In this document: positions 15,761 to 24,197 of the stretch, in pieces
Layout of the letters: each line of letters begins with the position of its first letter
Position numbering within the stretch: the stretch's first letter is position 1
DNA from: Caulobacter segnis ATCC 21756
GTDB lineage: Bacteria; Pseudomonadota; Alphaproteobacteria; Caulobacterales; Caulobacteraceae
Length of the DNA stretch: 64,000 bases
Reading direction: 5' to 3'
Assembly: GCF_000092285.1 (NCBI RefSeq)
Contig: NC_014100.1
Span: forward strand, 3,410,001 to 3,474,000
The notes under the pieces: model-generated
Databases searched by the model: none
What the model was told of the DNA's origin: nothing
The model's input: the letters and a program-made list of their open reading frames with translations, nothing else
Program-made: the position numbers and the translations under genes

Positions 15761-18439
15761 TTACATCTTGTACTGGAACGACAGGTAGTAGCTCGGGCCC
15801 GTGACCGAGGTTTCCTGCCAACGGCTGGAGTTGCCCAGATAGGCCTCTTCCTGCGCGTTGTTGATGTTCATCGCCGCGAAGGCGAAGCTCAGGTGTTCGT
15901 TGAAGTTGTAGCCCAGGTTCAGGTCCAGCTGGGTCCGCGACTTCACCGTGTGGCCCAGCGGGCCGGCGAAGAAGCTCTCCACCGAGGTCTGGTCGTAGGC
16001 GCTGCGGTAGTTGGCCGACAGGCGGGCGCTGAAGGTCTGGTTTTCCCAGTACAGCGTGCCGTTGGCGGTGTGCTCCGACAGATTGGCCAGACGGAAGCCG
16101 GTGGTCGACTGGGCCGGGTTCACGTGCGTGTAGTTGGCGATCAGGCCAAAGCCGTTGATCGGCAGCCAGGCGTCGAGCGACTGTTGCCAGTTCACTTCGT
16201 AGCCGTGGATGTCGACAACCTTCGAGTCGTTCAGGCTCTCGGTGATCATGTAGTTGTCGCCGTTGCCGGCCACGCAGACGCCGCTCGTGTTCTTCGACAG
16301 CGACACGCCCTCGTAGGCGGTGGGGCAGCTGAGCTGGCTGTAGACGCCGTTCTTGACCTTCTTGGAGAAGTAGCCGGCGCTCAGACCATTGCCTTGGCCG
16401 TAGTACCACTCCAGCGTCAGATCGAGCTGGTTGGCGGTCATCGGGTCGAGGTTGCCCTGACCGGTCGAGATCGTGAAGACCTTCACGCCGCTCGTGTCCG
16501 TGGTGCTGGTCATCGTGCGGGCCAGTTGGTTGCTGGAGTCGATGATCGGACGCACCAGCACCTTGGCGGCGGCGACGCGCAGCAGCAGGTTGTCGGTCAG
16601 GTCGAGGCTGAAGTTCGCCGACGGCAGGATGTTGTCGTACGACTTCTTGGCCGTGTAGGTGCCGGCCACCAGCTTCACTTCGGTGTTCAGCGGGTTGGCG
16701 GCGCCGCCGATATAGCCGTCGATCGTCTGGTCCGTGCTTTCGCTGCGAACGCCCACGTTGCCGCGGAAGGTCTTCGACAGCACCTCGCCCTTCAGGTTGG
16801 CCATCGCGTAAAACGAGGTCAGGTCCCGCTCGACACGATAGCTGCCGGCCGGGTCGAACGCCTCGTAAACCGTGACGCCCTGGGCCTTCAGCGCCTCGCG
16901 ATAGGCGTCGAGGTTCGGCGACACCCAAGCGGCCGGGAGGGTCGCCTCGCCGTCCATGAAGTTGGTGATCGAAAGGCCGCTGGACGCCATGGTCGGCGAG
17001 TAGGACGCCGGGATGGTGTTTTGGCCGTCCCTACGGATGACATAGCGCTTGAGCACTTCGTGACGGATCTTGGCCCCGGCCTGGACCGACTCCAGCACGC
17101 CCCAGTCGAGGAAGCGCTTGGCGTCGAACTGAGCCGCGTCCTCGTACGAGTCGATCGTGCGGAAGGCGCCGTTCGGATAGGTGTTCCGGATCAGGCTCGA
17201 CGGGTTGTACTGGGCCGTGTCGGTCAGCGCCGTCGACGTCGTGAACACGATGTTCTTCGGATTGCTGATATCGACGGTCGCGCTCGGGATGTTGACGCCG
17301 AGGATCGCGGCCTCTTCGTTATGCTTGGCGCTGCCGCGCGAGTAGTGGCCGGTCGCCTTGAAGTCCCAGTTCTCGATACCCGTGTAGTGGACGTTGGCCG
17401 TCAGGGCGCCGGTCGATTGCGGCCGGTTCTCGTACTGGTGGTTGTTCTCCAGGCGGAAGTTGTTGACCTGCACCTTGGTCGCGGTGCCGTTCGTGACGGT
17501 CACCGGCACGACGTTCGAGGCCGACGGCGTCGTGAACAGGAACACCTGCTGGTGGATGTGCTGGGTCGTCTTGTCTTCGGCGTAGGTGCCGATCAGGTCG
17601 ATCTGCAGGTCGCTGGTCGGCTTGAACTGCAGGGCGCCGTTCAGCATCGAGCGCTTGGTCTCACGGTCGATGCGGCGATAGCGCAGGCGAGCCGGAGTGT
17701 AGACGTTGTTGCTGACGGTCCAACGGTCCATCCACAGGTAGTCGCCGCGGTCCTTCAACTCCTGATAGCCGCCGCCCAGGAAGACGCCCAGCTTGCCGTC
17801 CAGGAAGTGGTCGACATAGGTCAGGCCGTACTTGCCGGTCGGATCGCCGCCGACGAGGTCCTGCTTCTGCAGCTTGCCCGCCAGGATGATCTGACGGCCC
17901 TTCACGTCGAACGGGTGAACCGTGTCGATGTTGACGGTGCCGGCCAGGCCGCCAGCGTCCATCTCGGCCGTCGGCGACTTGTAGACCTGGATGCCCGAGG
18001 CCAGTTCCGTCTGGATGACGTCGTAGCGGAAGCCGTCGGTGAAATTCGAGCTCTTGAAGGCCTGACCGTTGACCGTGGTCAGGGCGTACTGCGGGCCCAG
18101 GCCCCGGATGCTGATCGTCGAGCCGCGGCCGTTGATGTTCGAGATCTGAACGCCGGGAATGCGCTGGATGGCTTCGGCGATGTTTTCCGACGGGAACTTG
18201 CCGATATCTTCCGACGAGATGCCGTCCGAGACGCGGACGTCCTTGCGCTTCACTTCCAGGGCGGTGGCCAGGCTCTTGCGGAAGGCGGTGACGATGACTT
18301 CGTCGACGGCTTCAGGCTCGGCCGCCGGCGCGGGCGCCGCCTGGGCCAGGGCCATGTCGGCGAAGCAGACGCCGCCCAGCAGGGCGAGCGTGAAAGCCTT
18401 GCGGCGCGCGGCCGCGTTCTTCGATTTCGGATCGATCAT
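15761..18439 (-). CDS. TonB-dependent receptor, Xanthomonas/Caulobacter sugar type
   Basis: An 892-residue outer-membrane receptor, expected to import an oligosaccharide or GlcNAc-containing glycan using TonB energy. The ATG at MIDPKSK follows GGGGG, and a signal peptide ending in MALAQA is evident by about residue 35. A TonB-box-like DEVIVTAFRKSL, a plug domain (IAEAIQRIPGVQISNINGRGSTISIRGLG) and a long beta-barrel ending in YYLSFQYKM follow; the terminal aromatic-containing residue pair is typical of barrel proteins. Size and plug motif match the large Caulobacter carbohydrate receptors. Association with nagFE, GH89 and NagX suggests a GlcNAc-containing ligand. Confidence 0.9.
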   Translation of the reverse strand: MIDPKSKNAAARRKAFTLALLGGVCFADMALAQAAPAPAAEPEAVDEVIVTAFRKSLATALEVKRKDVRVSDGISSEDIGKFPSENIAEAIQRIPGVQISNINGRGSTISIRGLGPQYALTTVNGQAFKSSNFTDGFRYDVIQTELASGIQVYKSPTAEMDAGGLAGTVNIDTVHPFDVKGRQIILAGKLQKQDLVGGDPTGKYGLTYVDHFLDGKLGVFLGGGYQELKDRGDYLWMDRWTVSNNVYTPARLRYRRIDRETKRSMLNGALQFKPTSDLQIDLIGTYAEDKTTQHIHQQVFLFTTPSASNVVPVTVTNGTATKVQVNNFRLENNHQYENRPQSTGALTANVHYTGIENWDFKATGHYSRGSAKHNEEAAILGVNIPSATVDISNPKNIVFTTSTALTDTAQYNPSSLIRNTYPNGAFRTIDSYEDAAQFDAKRFLDWGVLESVQAGAKIRHEVLKRYVIRRDGQNTIPASYSPTMASSGLSITNFMDGEATLPAAWVSPNLDAYREALKAQGVTVYEAFDPAGSYRVERDLTSFYAMANLKGEVLSKTFRGNVGVRSESTDQTIDGYIGGAANPLNTEVKLVAGTYTAKKSYDNILPSANFSLDLTDNLLLRVAAAKVLVRPIIDSSNQLARTMTSTTDTSGVKVFTISTGQGNLDPMTANQLDLTLEWYYGQGNGLSAGYFSKKVKNGVYSQLSCPTAYEGVSLSKNTSGVCVAGNGDNYMITESLNDSKVVDIHGYEVNWQQSLDAWLPINGFGLIANYTHVNPAQSTTGFRLANLSEHTANGTLYWENQTFSARLSANYRSAYDQTSVESFFAGPLGHTVKSRTQLDLNLGYNFNEHLSFAFAAMNINNAQEEAYLGNSSRWQETSVTGPSYYLSFQYKM

Positions 18440-18844
18440 ATTTTTATATCCCCCGTTGACTGCTGACGCTGATACGGCTGCAAGACCGCGCGCCTTGATG
18501 GTTAAGCAGACCATTGAAGTACCTTTTTGGGCCCGCATGGTCAGAGACTAAAGCCGACGACAGGAATGTCGCAAAGCCTAAGTCGTTTATTTTACTCGCT
18601 TTTGCGTGGCGACCGTTCATTGGGCGCCGCAAAAGCCTGGGCTAAAAGACATTCATCCGCGCATTTCCTCCATTTTTTGTTTTTATTCAATTACTTGATC
18701 CACTCTCACCCCACATGCGAACACGGATCATGCAATACCATTCTAATGCCTCTTAAAAGGCCATCTGGCGGCTCTGTTCAATCCTCGGCAGCCCCAGGTC
18801 GAGAGGCCGTTCGGTCACTCCCGCGCTGCGTGCGGGGTTTGGGG
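18440..18844. promoter_or_regulatory. 405-nt intergenic region: nagE 3' side and TonB receptor leader
   Basis: No gene is seen between the nagE stop and the receptor start. The middle part (18640-18760) is much more AT-rich than the surroundings and carries the AATACCATT element at 18734-18742, about 300 nt upstream of the receptor start. A ribosome-binding GGGGG lies directly before the receptor ATG. This region most likely holds the receptor promoter and a long untranslated leader; I could not place -35 and -10 elements. Confidence 0.55.
18734..18742 (-). promoter_or_regulatory. Putative NagR operator core (AATGGTATT)
   Basis: On the minus strand this reads AATGGTATT, identical to the element at 23209-23217 upstream of nagF and close to ATTGGTATC at 23347-23355 upstream of nagR. 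Occurrence before all three transcription units of the GlcNAc locus suggests a site for the GntR-type regulator encoded at 23402. It is inferred from pattern recurrence only. Confidence 0.45.
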
Positions 18845-20593
18845 TTAGAGCTTTGCCTGGATGGCCCTCCCTACGGCGTCGGCGTCTGGGCCGAGGATGA
18901 CGTGGACGAGGGTGTCGGTGATGTGGACGAGGCCTCGGGCGCCGGCGTTGGCGAGGGCGGCCTGGTCCAGGGCGGCGGGTTTTTGCAGGACCAGGCGCAG
19001 GCGGCTGGAGCCGGCTGAGAGCTGGCGCAGGTTGCCGGGCCCGCCGAGGGCGGCCAGCAGGGCCTTGGCCTTGGCCTCGTCCTGGGCGCTCGGGGCGCTG
19101 GACGCGACCTGGGACGACTGAGCCTGGACCGGAGGCTGGACCTTGGGCGCGGGCGCTCCCAGGGCGGCGCGGATCTCGCCGGCGACGGCGTCGGCGATGG
19201 GGCCCAGCACCACCTGCAGGGCCTTGTCGGAGGGACGGACGATCCCGCGCGCGCCCAGCGCCTTGAGGGCGGCCTCGGAGACGGCGGCCTGGTCGGCGAC
19301 GATCAGGCGAAGGCGCGTGGTGCAGGCGTCGACGCTGGCGAGGTTCGTGGCCCCGCCCAGGGCCTGGACGAAGTCGGCCCCGCGCCCGCCGCCGGTGGTG
19401 ACGGCCTGGATCGGAGCGGCCTCGTCGTCCTCGCGGCCGGGGGTCTTGAGGTCGAACCGGGCGATGGCCAGGCGGAAGAGACCGTAATAGACGCCGGCGT
19501 AGACGAGGCCGATCGGGATCAGCCACAGCGGCCGGCTGGCCTTGCCGAAGTTCAGCACATAGTCGAACAGGCCCGCCGAGAAGGTGAAGCCCAGCTTCAC
19601 ATGCAGCATGTCCAGCAGCGCCATGGAGACGCCTGTCAGGATGGCGTGGATCGCATAGAGCGCCGGGGCCAGGAACATGAACGAGAACTCGATCGGCTCG
19701 GTCACCCCGGTCAGGAACGAGGTCAGGGCCAGCGAGGCCAGCATGCCGCCGACGGCCTTTTTCTTCTCGGGCTTGGCGGCGTGGTACATGGCCAGGCACG
19801 CGGCCGGCAGGCCGAACATCATCACCGGGAAGAACCCGCTCATGAACGCCCCGGCGCTGGGGTCGCCGGCGAAGAAGCGGCGAAGGTCGCCGGTCGCGCC
19901 GTGATAGTCGCCGACCACGAACCAGGCGATGTTGTTGAGGATGTGGTGCAGGCCGGTGACGATCAGGATCCGGTTGAGGAACCCGAACACCACAAGGCCG
20001 ATCTCGCCCGAGCCGACCACGGCCCGGCTGGCCGCGTCGACCCCGCCGTTGATCGCGTCATAGCCCAGGCCCAAGAGGACAGCGATGGCCAGACCCGCCA
20101 GGCCCGAGACGATCGGCACGAACCGCCGGCCGCTGAAGAAGGCCAGATACTCCGGCAGCTTGAAGCCGGAGAAGCGGTTGTAGAAGAGGCCGCCGATGAT
20201 CCCTGAGACGATGCCGATCGGCACGCTGAGCTTCGCCAGCGCCTTGGCCTTGTAGGCGGCGCTGGCGAGATCGGCGTGGGCCTGGACGAGGCCCGCCGTG
20301 ACCTCGGCCGGGACATGCAGCAGGGCCTTGGCGCCCTCGACGGCGATCAGGAAGCAGACCACGCCCGCCAGGCCCGCGGCGCCATTGTTCTCGCGGGCCA
20401 GGCCCACGGCCACGCCGATGGCGAAGAGCAAACCGAGGTTGGAGAAGATCGCGTCCCCGGCCGCGGCCATGAAGCCGATGTTCAGGAGGTCCGGCTGGCC
20501 CAGGCGCAGCAGCAGCCCCGCCACCGGCAAGACCGCGATCGGCAGCATCAGGGCCCGGCCCAGCGGCTGGAGGATCTCAAGCGGAGACTTCAT
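18845..20593 (-). CDS. nagE: GlcNAc-type PTS permease, EIIC-EIIB plus degenerate second EIIB
   Basis: A 582-residue inner-membrane phosphotransferase permease of the glucose/GlcNAc family, importing sugar with phosphorylation. Residues 1-380 form the EIIC transport domain with the signature TGVTEPIEFSFMF near 295. A first EIIB domain spans about 403-478 with phospho-acceptor Cys424 in DACTTRLRL. After a proline/serine-rich linker (480-505), a second EIIB-like domain (506-582) aligns with the first but has Gly528 (SAGSSRLRL) where the cysteine should be. No EIIA is fused; it is supplied by nagF, whose stop lies 5 nt upstream. GlcNAc is the likely substrate from the linked nagA and nagB-II. Confidence 0.92.
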   Translation of the reverse strand: MKSPLEILQPLGRALMLPIAVLPVAGLLLRLGQPDLLNIGFMAAAGDAIFSNLGLLFAIGVAVGLARENNGAAGLAGVVCFLIAVEGAKALLHVPAEVTAGLVQAHADLASAAYKAKALAKLSVPIGIVSGIIGGLFYNRFSGFKLPEYLAFFSGRRFVPIVSGLAGLAIAVLLGLGYDAINGGVDAASRAVVGSGEIGLVVFGFLNRILIVTGLHHILNNIAWFVVGDYHGATGDLRRFFAGDPSAGAFMSGFFPVMMFGLPAACLAMYHAAKPEKKKAVGGMLASLALTSFLTGVTEPIEFSFMFLAPALYAIHAILTGVSMALLDMLHVKLGFTFSAGLFDYVLNFGKASRPLWLIPIGLVYAGVYYGLFRLAIARFDLKTPGREDDEAAPIQAVTTGGGRGADFVQALGGATNLASVDACTTRLRLIVADQAAVSEAALKALGARGIVRPSDKALQVVLGPIADAVAGEIRAALGAPAPKVQPPVQAQSSQVASSAPSAQDEAKAKALLAALGGPGNLRQLSAGSSRLRLVLQKPAALDQAALANAGARGLVHITDTLVHVILGPDADAVGRAIQAKL

Positions 20594-20598
20594 CTGGG

Positions 20599-23151
20599 TC
20601 AGGCTCCGAGGCTGGCTTGGACGAGGCCGCGCACGGCCTCGGGCGAGGTCTGGGCCAGGGCCCGGGCGGCCAGATCCTGGCAGGCGAGGAGATCCAGCGC
20701 GCGGACGCGGGCCTTGACCTCCGGAGCGATGGCGGCGGTGGTCGAGAGCTCCGTGACCCCCAGGCCCAAGAGGATCGGCGTGGCCACGAGATCCGAGGCC
20801 AGGCCCCCGCAGACCCCGACCCAGCGGCCGTGGGCCTTCGCCCCCTGGCAGGTCTGGGCGATCATCCGCAGCACCGCCGGGTGCAGGGCGTCGATCCGCG
20901 CGGCCAGCTCCGGATTACCCCGGTCCATGGCCAGGACGTATTGGGTGAGATCGTTGGTGCCGACCGAGAGGAAGTCGGCCTCGGCGGCGATCAGGTCGGC
21001 GGTCACAGCCGCGGCCGGGGTCTCGATCATCACGCCCAGTTCGACGTGATCGGTGACGCCCAGCTCGCGCTTGGCCTCTTCCAGCACCGCCCGCACGGCG
21101 CGCAGCTCATCGAGGCTGCCGATCATCGGGACCATGATCTTGCACTGGCCTTGAGGAACGACCCGCAGGATGGCGCGCAGCTGGGTCTTCAGAAGGTGCG
21201 GCCGCCAGAGGCTGACGCGCACGCCGCGCAAGCCTAGCGCCGGGTTCTCCTCGGCCGGGATCGGCAGGTAGGGCGCGGCCTTGTCACCGCCGACGTCCAG
21301 GGTGCGCACGATCAGCGGCTTGCCTTGAAGGGCGTCGGCGATGGCCTGGTACTGGCGGGCCTGCTCGTCCTCGTCGGGCGGGGTCTGGCGGTCCAGGAAC
21401 AGGAACTCGGTGCGAAGAAGCCCACTGCCCTCCGCGCCGTTCTCGATCGCCGCCAGGGCGTCCTTGACCGAGCCGGTGTTGGCGAAGACCTCGATGCGGG
21501 TCCCGTCGCGGGTCACGGCCGGCTCAAAGGCGGCGGCCTTGGCGGCGGCCTTGCGGGCCTGACGGCCGGCCAGGGCCGTCTGGGCCGCTTCCAGGGCCGG
21601 GGCGTCGGGGGCCACGCGCAGGCTCCCGCCGTCGGCGTCGAGGATCAGGGCCGTTCCGTCGGCGATGCTCAGCGTCGCGCCGCCCAGCGCCACCAGGGCC
21701 GGGATCCCCATGGCCGCGGCCAGGATCGCCACGTGCGAGGTCGGACCGCCCCGGGCGGTGGCGAAGCCGGCGATGACGCCAGGGTCCGCGCCCATCAGCT
21801 GCGAGGGCAAGAGCTCGTCGGCCAGCAGGATCGCGCCTGGCGGCAGGACCGTGGCCTCGTCGTCTTCTCCGGCCAGCGCCCTTAGAACCTGGCGCTCGAG
21901 GTCGATCAGGTCGTCGACCCGCTCGGCCATCCGGCGATCCCCCAAGGCCCGCAGCGCCTCGACATAGCCGCCCACCGCCGCGCGCCAGCCAAAGCCGGCG
22001 CTCTTGCCCGCCGCGATCAGGCTCCTGGCCTGGGCGAGAAGCTCGGGATCGTCGAGGAAGGCCAGGTGCGCGGCCAGGATCGCCTTGCGGGCCTTGTCGC
22101 CTTTAGAGGCGCTGGCCTCGATCTTGGCGCGGACCTTGTTCAAGGCGGCCAGCAGCGCGGTCTCTTCGTGCGCCGCGCCCTGGCCCTCTTCGCGCACGGC
22201 GATGTCGGTCGAGGCCAGGCGCACGGCCTTGCCGATCGCCAGGCCCGGCGCGGCCAGCACGCCCTTCAGCACCCCGTCGGCCGGCAGGGCCGCTGGAGCC
22301 AGGGGCGCTTCGGCGGCGATCGGCGCGGGAGCCGAAGTCGTCTTGGCCGAGGTCTTCTGGGCCGAGGTCTTCTGGGCCGGAACCGGCGCCCCCTCGCCCA
22401 TGCCGCTCTCGATCAGGTCGGCGATGGCGTCGACGGCGGCCTTCGCGTCCGCGCCCGAGGCCAGGACTTGAATCTCATCGCCGTGGCGCGCGGCCAGGGC
22501 CATCAGTCCCACCGGGCTCCTTGCGCTCGACCGACGGCCGCCCACGGCCAGCGCGGTCTCGGCGGCGAAGGTCTTGGCCAGCTCGGCGATCCGCGCCGCC
22601 GGTCGCGCGTGGATCCCGTGCATCAACGGCACGGTCACCGCGCGGGAAATCTCGTTGGTGGGTTCGGCGGCGTCCGAGACGCCCGCGCCGCCCAGCGGCC
22701 GCAGCTCCATCAGGAACCCGCCCGCCTCCACGGCCATGTCCTGGTCGCGGCGCACGATCTCGAAGGCTTCGGGATTGGTGATCACCACCGGGGTGATCAG
22801 GCTCTTGGCCCGCTGGGCCAGCAAATCGAGGTCAAAGCTGATCAGCGGCTGCCCGGTCTTGACCGCCTGGCCCTCGCGCACGTGGACCTCAAAGCCCTCG
22901 CCGCCCAAGGCCACCGTCTCCAGGCCCACATGCATCAGGATCTCGGCGCCCGCCGTCGATCGCAGCGTCACCGCGTGACCCGCCCGATGCGCCGACACCA
23001 CAACCCCGTCGCACGGCGCCACAAGCTCCCCGCCCAACGGATCGATCGCCACCCCGTCACCCAGCATCCGGCCCGCGAACACCGCGTCCGGAGCCTCCGA
23101 CAACGACGCGATCCAGCCCTTCAAAGGTGAAGACAGCACCAATGCCGACAT
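20599..23151 (-). CDS. nagF: Fused PTS protein EIIA-HPr-EI for GlcNAc
   Basis: An 850-residue cytoplasmic phosphoryl-transfer protein that relays phosphate from PEP to NagE. Domain order is EIIA-glc type (about 1-150, His74 in HVGLETV), HPr (170-255, His181 in GIHARPA), a Lys/Ser/Thr/Ala/Pro-rich linker (257-285), then enzyme I (290-850). EI carries the phospho-histidine His473 in GGPTSHVAIL and the PEP-binding GTNDLTQYVLAMDRGN block. A catalytic cysteine is seen in WVGVCGGLASD. All three phospho-histidines are intact. The ATG at MSALVL was chosen for its upstream GGGG ribosome site; a longer frame would add 26 unconserved residues. nagE follows after 5 nt. Confidence 0.94.
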   Translation of the reverse strand: MSALVLSSPLKGWIASLSEAPDAVFAGRMLGDGVAIDPLGGELVAPCDGVVVSAHRAGHAVTLRSTAGAEILMHVGLETVALGGEGFEVHVREGQAVKTGQPLISFDLDLLAQRAKSLITPVVITNPEAFEIVRRDQDMAVEAGGFLMELRPLGGAGVSDAAEPTNEISRAVTVPLMHGIHARPAARIAELAKTFAAETALAVGGRRSSARSPVGLMALAARHGDEIQVLASGADAKAAVDAIADLIESGMGEGAPVPAQKTSAQKTSAKTTSAPAPIAAEAPLAPAALPADGVLKGVLAAPGLAIGKAVRLASTDIAVREEGQGAAHEETALLAALNKVRAKIEASASKGDKARKAILAAHLAFLDDPELLAQARSLIAAGKSAGFGWRAAVGGYVEALRALGDRRMAERVDDLIDLERQVLRALAGEDDEATVLPPGAILLADELLPSQLMGADPGVIAGFATARGGPTSHVAILAAAMGIPALVALGGATLSIADGTALILDADGGSLRVAPDAPALEAAQTALAGRQARKAAAKAAAFEPAVTRDGTRIEVFANTGSVKDALAAIENGAEGSGLLRTEFLFLDRQTPPDEDEQARQYQAIADALQGKPLIVRTLDVGGDKAAPYLPIPAEENPALGLRGVRVSLWRPHLLKTQLRAILRVVPQGQCKIMVPMIGSLDELRAVRAVLEEAKRELGVTDHVELGVMIETPAAAVTADLIAAEADFLSVGTNDLTQYVLAMDRGNPELAARIDALHPAVLRMIAQTCQGAKAHGRWVGVCGGLASDLVATPILLGLGVTELSTTAAIAPEVKARVRALDLLACQDLAARALAQTSPEAVRGLVQASLGA

Positions 23152-23208
23152 CTGAATCGCCCCCTTTCCGCCGCGCTCCGGCGACGGGGAGACAGTACAT
23201 TCCATTTT

Positions 23209-23217
23209 AATACCATT
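23209..23217 (-). promoter_or_regulatory. Putative NagR operator core upstream of nagF
   Basis: The minus strand reads AATGGTATT, 58 nt before the nagF start, identical to the element at 18734-18742. The position fits an operator near the nagFE promoter. Assignment to NagR is inference. Confidence 0.45.
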
Positions 23218-23258
23218 TGGCAAGGCCACTTTTGCTCTCTGGCATGGCCACTCTTGCT
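23218..23258. repeat. Tandem 19-bp repeat upstream of nagF
   Basis: Two near-identical copies, 23218-23236 and 23240-23258, match at 17 of 19 positions (TGGCAAGGCCACTTTTGCT and TGGCATGGCCACTCTTGCT) and have a 22-bp period, so they would face the same side of the helix. They directly adjoin the AATGGTATT element. They look like paired binding sites in the nagF-nagR divergent promoter region. Confidence 0.5.
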
Positions 23259-23346
23259 AAGCTCATGAAATAGCCAATATACAGGGACAAATCGGCGCGA
23301 CCGGGGTATGAAGCGTTGACATCCGTCGCCAGATAATCGGACTCAT

Positions 23347-23355
23347 ATTGGTATC
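23347..23355 (+). promoter_or_regulatory. Putative NagR operator core upstream of nagR
   Basis: ATTGGTATC lies about 47 nt before the nagR start codon and differs at two positions from the AATGGTATT elements at 18734 and 23209. It would permit autoregulation of the nagR-nagB-II-nagA operon. Inferred from similarity only. Confidence 0.35.
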
Positions 23356-23401
23356 CGACGGTTTGACCGCCGGGGTCACGCAACCGCAGGAGGCGGAGCA
23401 A

Positions 23402-24142
23402 GTGTCTCTTTCGCAGCGCATAGGCTTCGCCCAGGGGGCGGTTTCTGCGCCCCTTTATCTTCAGCTACAGCGCGCGTTGCGCGAGGCCATCCAGCTGAAG
23501 GTGCTGAACCCGGACGACGCCTTGCCGCCCGAGCGGGACATGGCTGACGACTTCAACGTCTCGCGCATCACGGTGCGCAAGGCGCTGGAGGGCCTGGTCA
23601 ACGAAGGCCTGCTGACCCGCCGCCAAGGCGCCGGCACCTTTGTCGCCGCGCGCGTCGAGAAGAACTTCTCCAAGCTGACCTGCTTCACCGAGGACATGAT
23701 CTCGCGCGGCCGTGCGCCGCACAGCGAATGGATCACCCGGGCCGAGGGCGCGGTGACGCCGGAAGAGGCCTTGATGCTGGGCGTCTCGCCCAACACGCCC
23801 GTCTACCGATTCCATCGTATCCGTTTCGCCGACGGCGCGCCGATGGCGGTGGAATACACCACCATCGCCGCCTTCGCCCTGCCCTCGCCCGAGGCCGTCA
23901 AGGACTCGCTCTACGAGGCCATGGCCGCGCACGGGCACCGTCCGGCTCGGGCGCTCCAGCGCCTGCGCGGCGTGCTGATCAACCGCGAGCACGCGTCCTT
24001 GCTGGGCGTGAAGCCCAAGGACGCCGGCCTCCTGGTCGAACGGCGCGGCTTCCTGAAGGACGGCCGGGCCGTCGAAATCTCTCATTCCTACTATCGCGGC
24101 GACGCCTACGACTTCGTCGCCGAACTGAACGACGCATCCTGA
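23402..24142 (+). CDS. nagR: GntR/HutC-family transcriptional regulator of GlcNAc use
   Basis: A 246-residue repressor. An N-terminal winged helix-turn-helix (about residues 15-80: PLYLQLQRALREAIQ, ALPPERDMADDFNVSRITVRKALEGL) is followed by a UTRA ligand-binding domain of the HutC/NagR subgroup (FTEDMISRGRAP through EISHSYYRGDAYDF). The GTG start at 23402 was chosen because AGGAGG stands 8 nt before it; a longer frame from a TTG exists but has no ribosome site. It opens the operon nagR-nagB-II-nagA-GH92. Related NagR/NagQ proteins bind GlcNAc-6-phosphate or GlcN-6-phosphate and release operators, which fits the repeated elements at 18734, 23209 and 23347. Confidence 0.88.
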   Translation: MSLSQRIGFAQGAVSAPLYLQLQRALREAIQLKVLNPDDALPPERDMADDFNVSRITVRKALEGLVNEGLLTRRQGAGTFVAARVEKNFSKLTCFTEDMISRGRAPHSEWITRAEGAVTPEEALMLGVSPNTPVYRFHRIRFADGAPMAVEYTTIAAFALPSPEAVKDSLYEAMAAHGHRPARALQRLRGVLINREHASLLGVKPKDAGLLVERRGFLKDGRAVEISHSYYRGDAYDFVAELNDAS

Positions 24143-24197
24143 TCAGCGCTCGCGCGCTGGCATGTTTCAAAGGACCACGAGCTTGGAGGCGACTGTC

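Noticed and set aside
15695..18466. 923-residue open frame on the plus strand opposite the TonB receptor
   Set aside because: The opposite frame carries a full receptor with signal peptide and plug; this frame has low-complexity composition and no recognisable domain.
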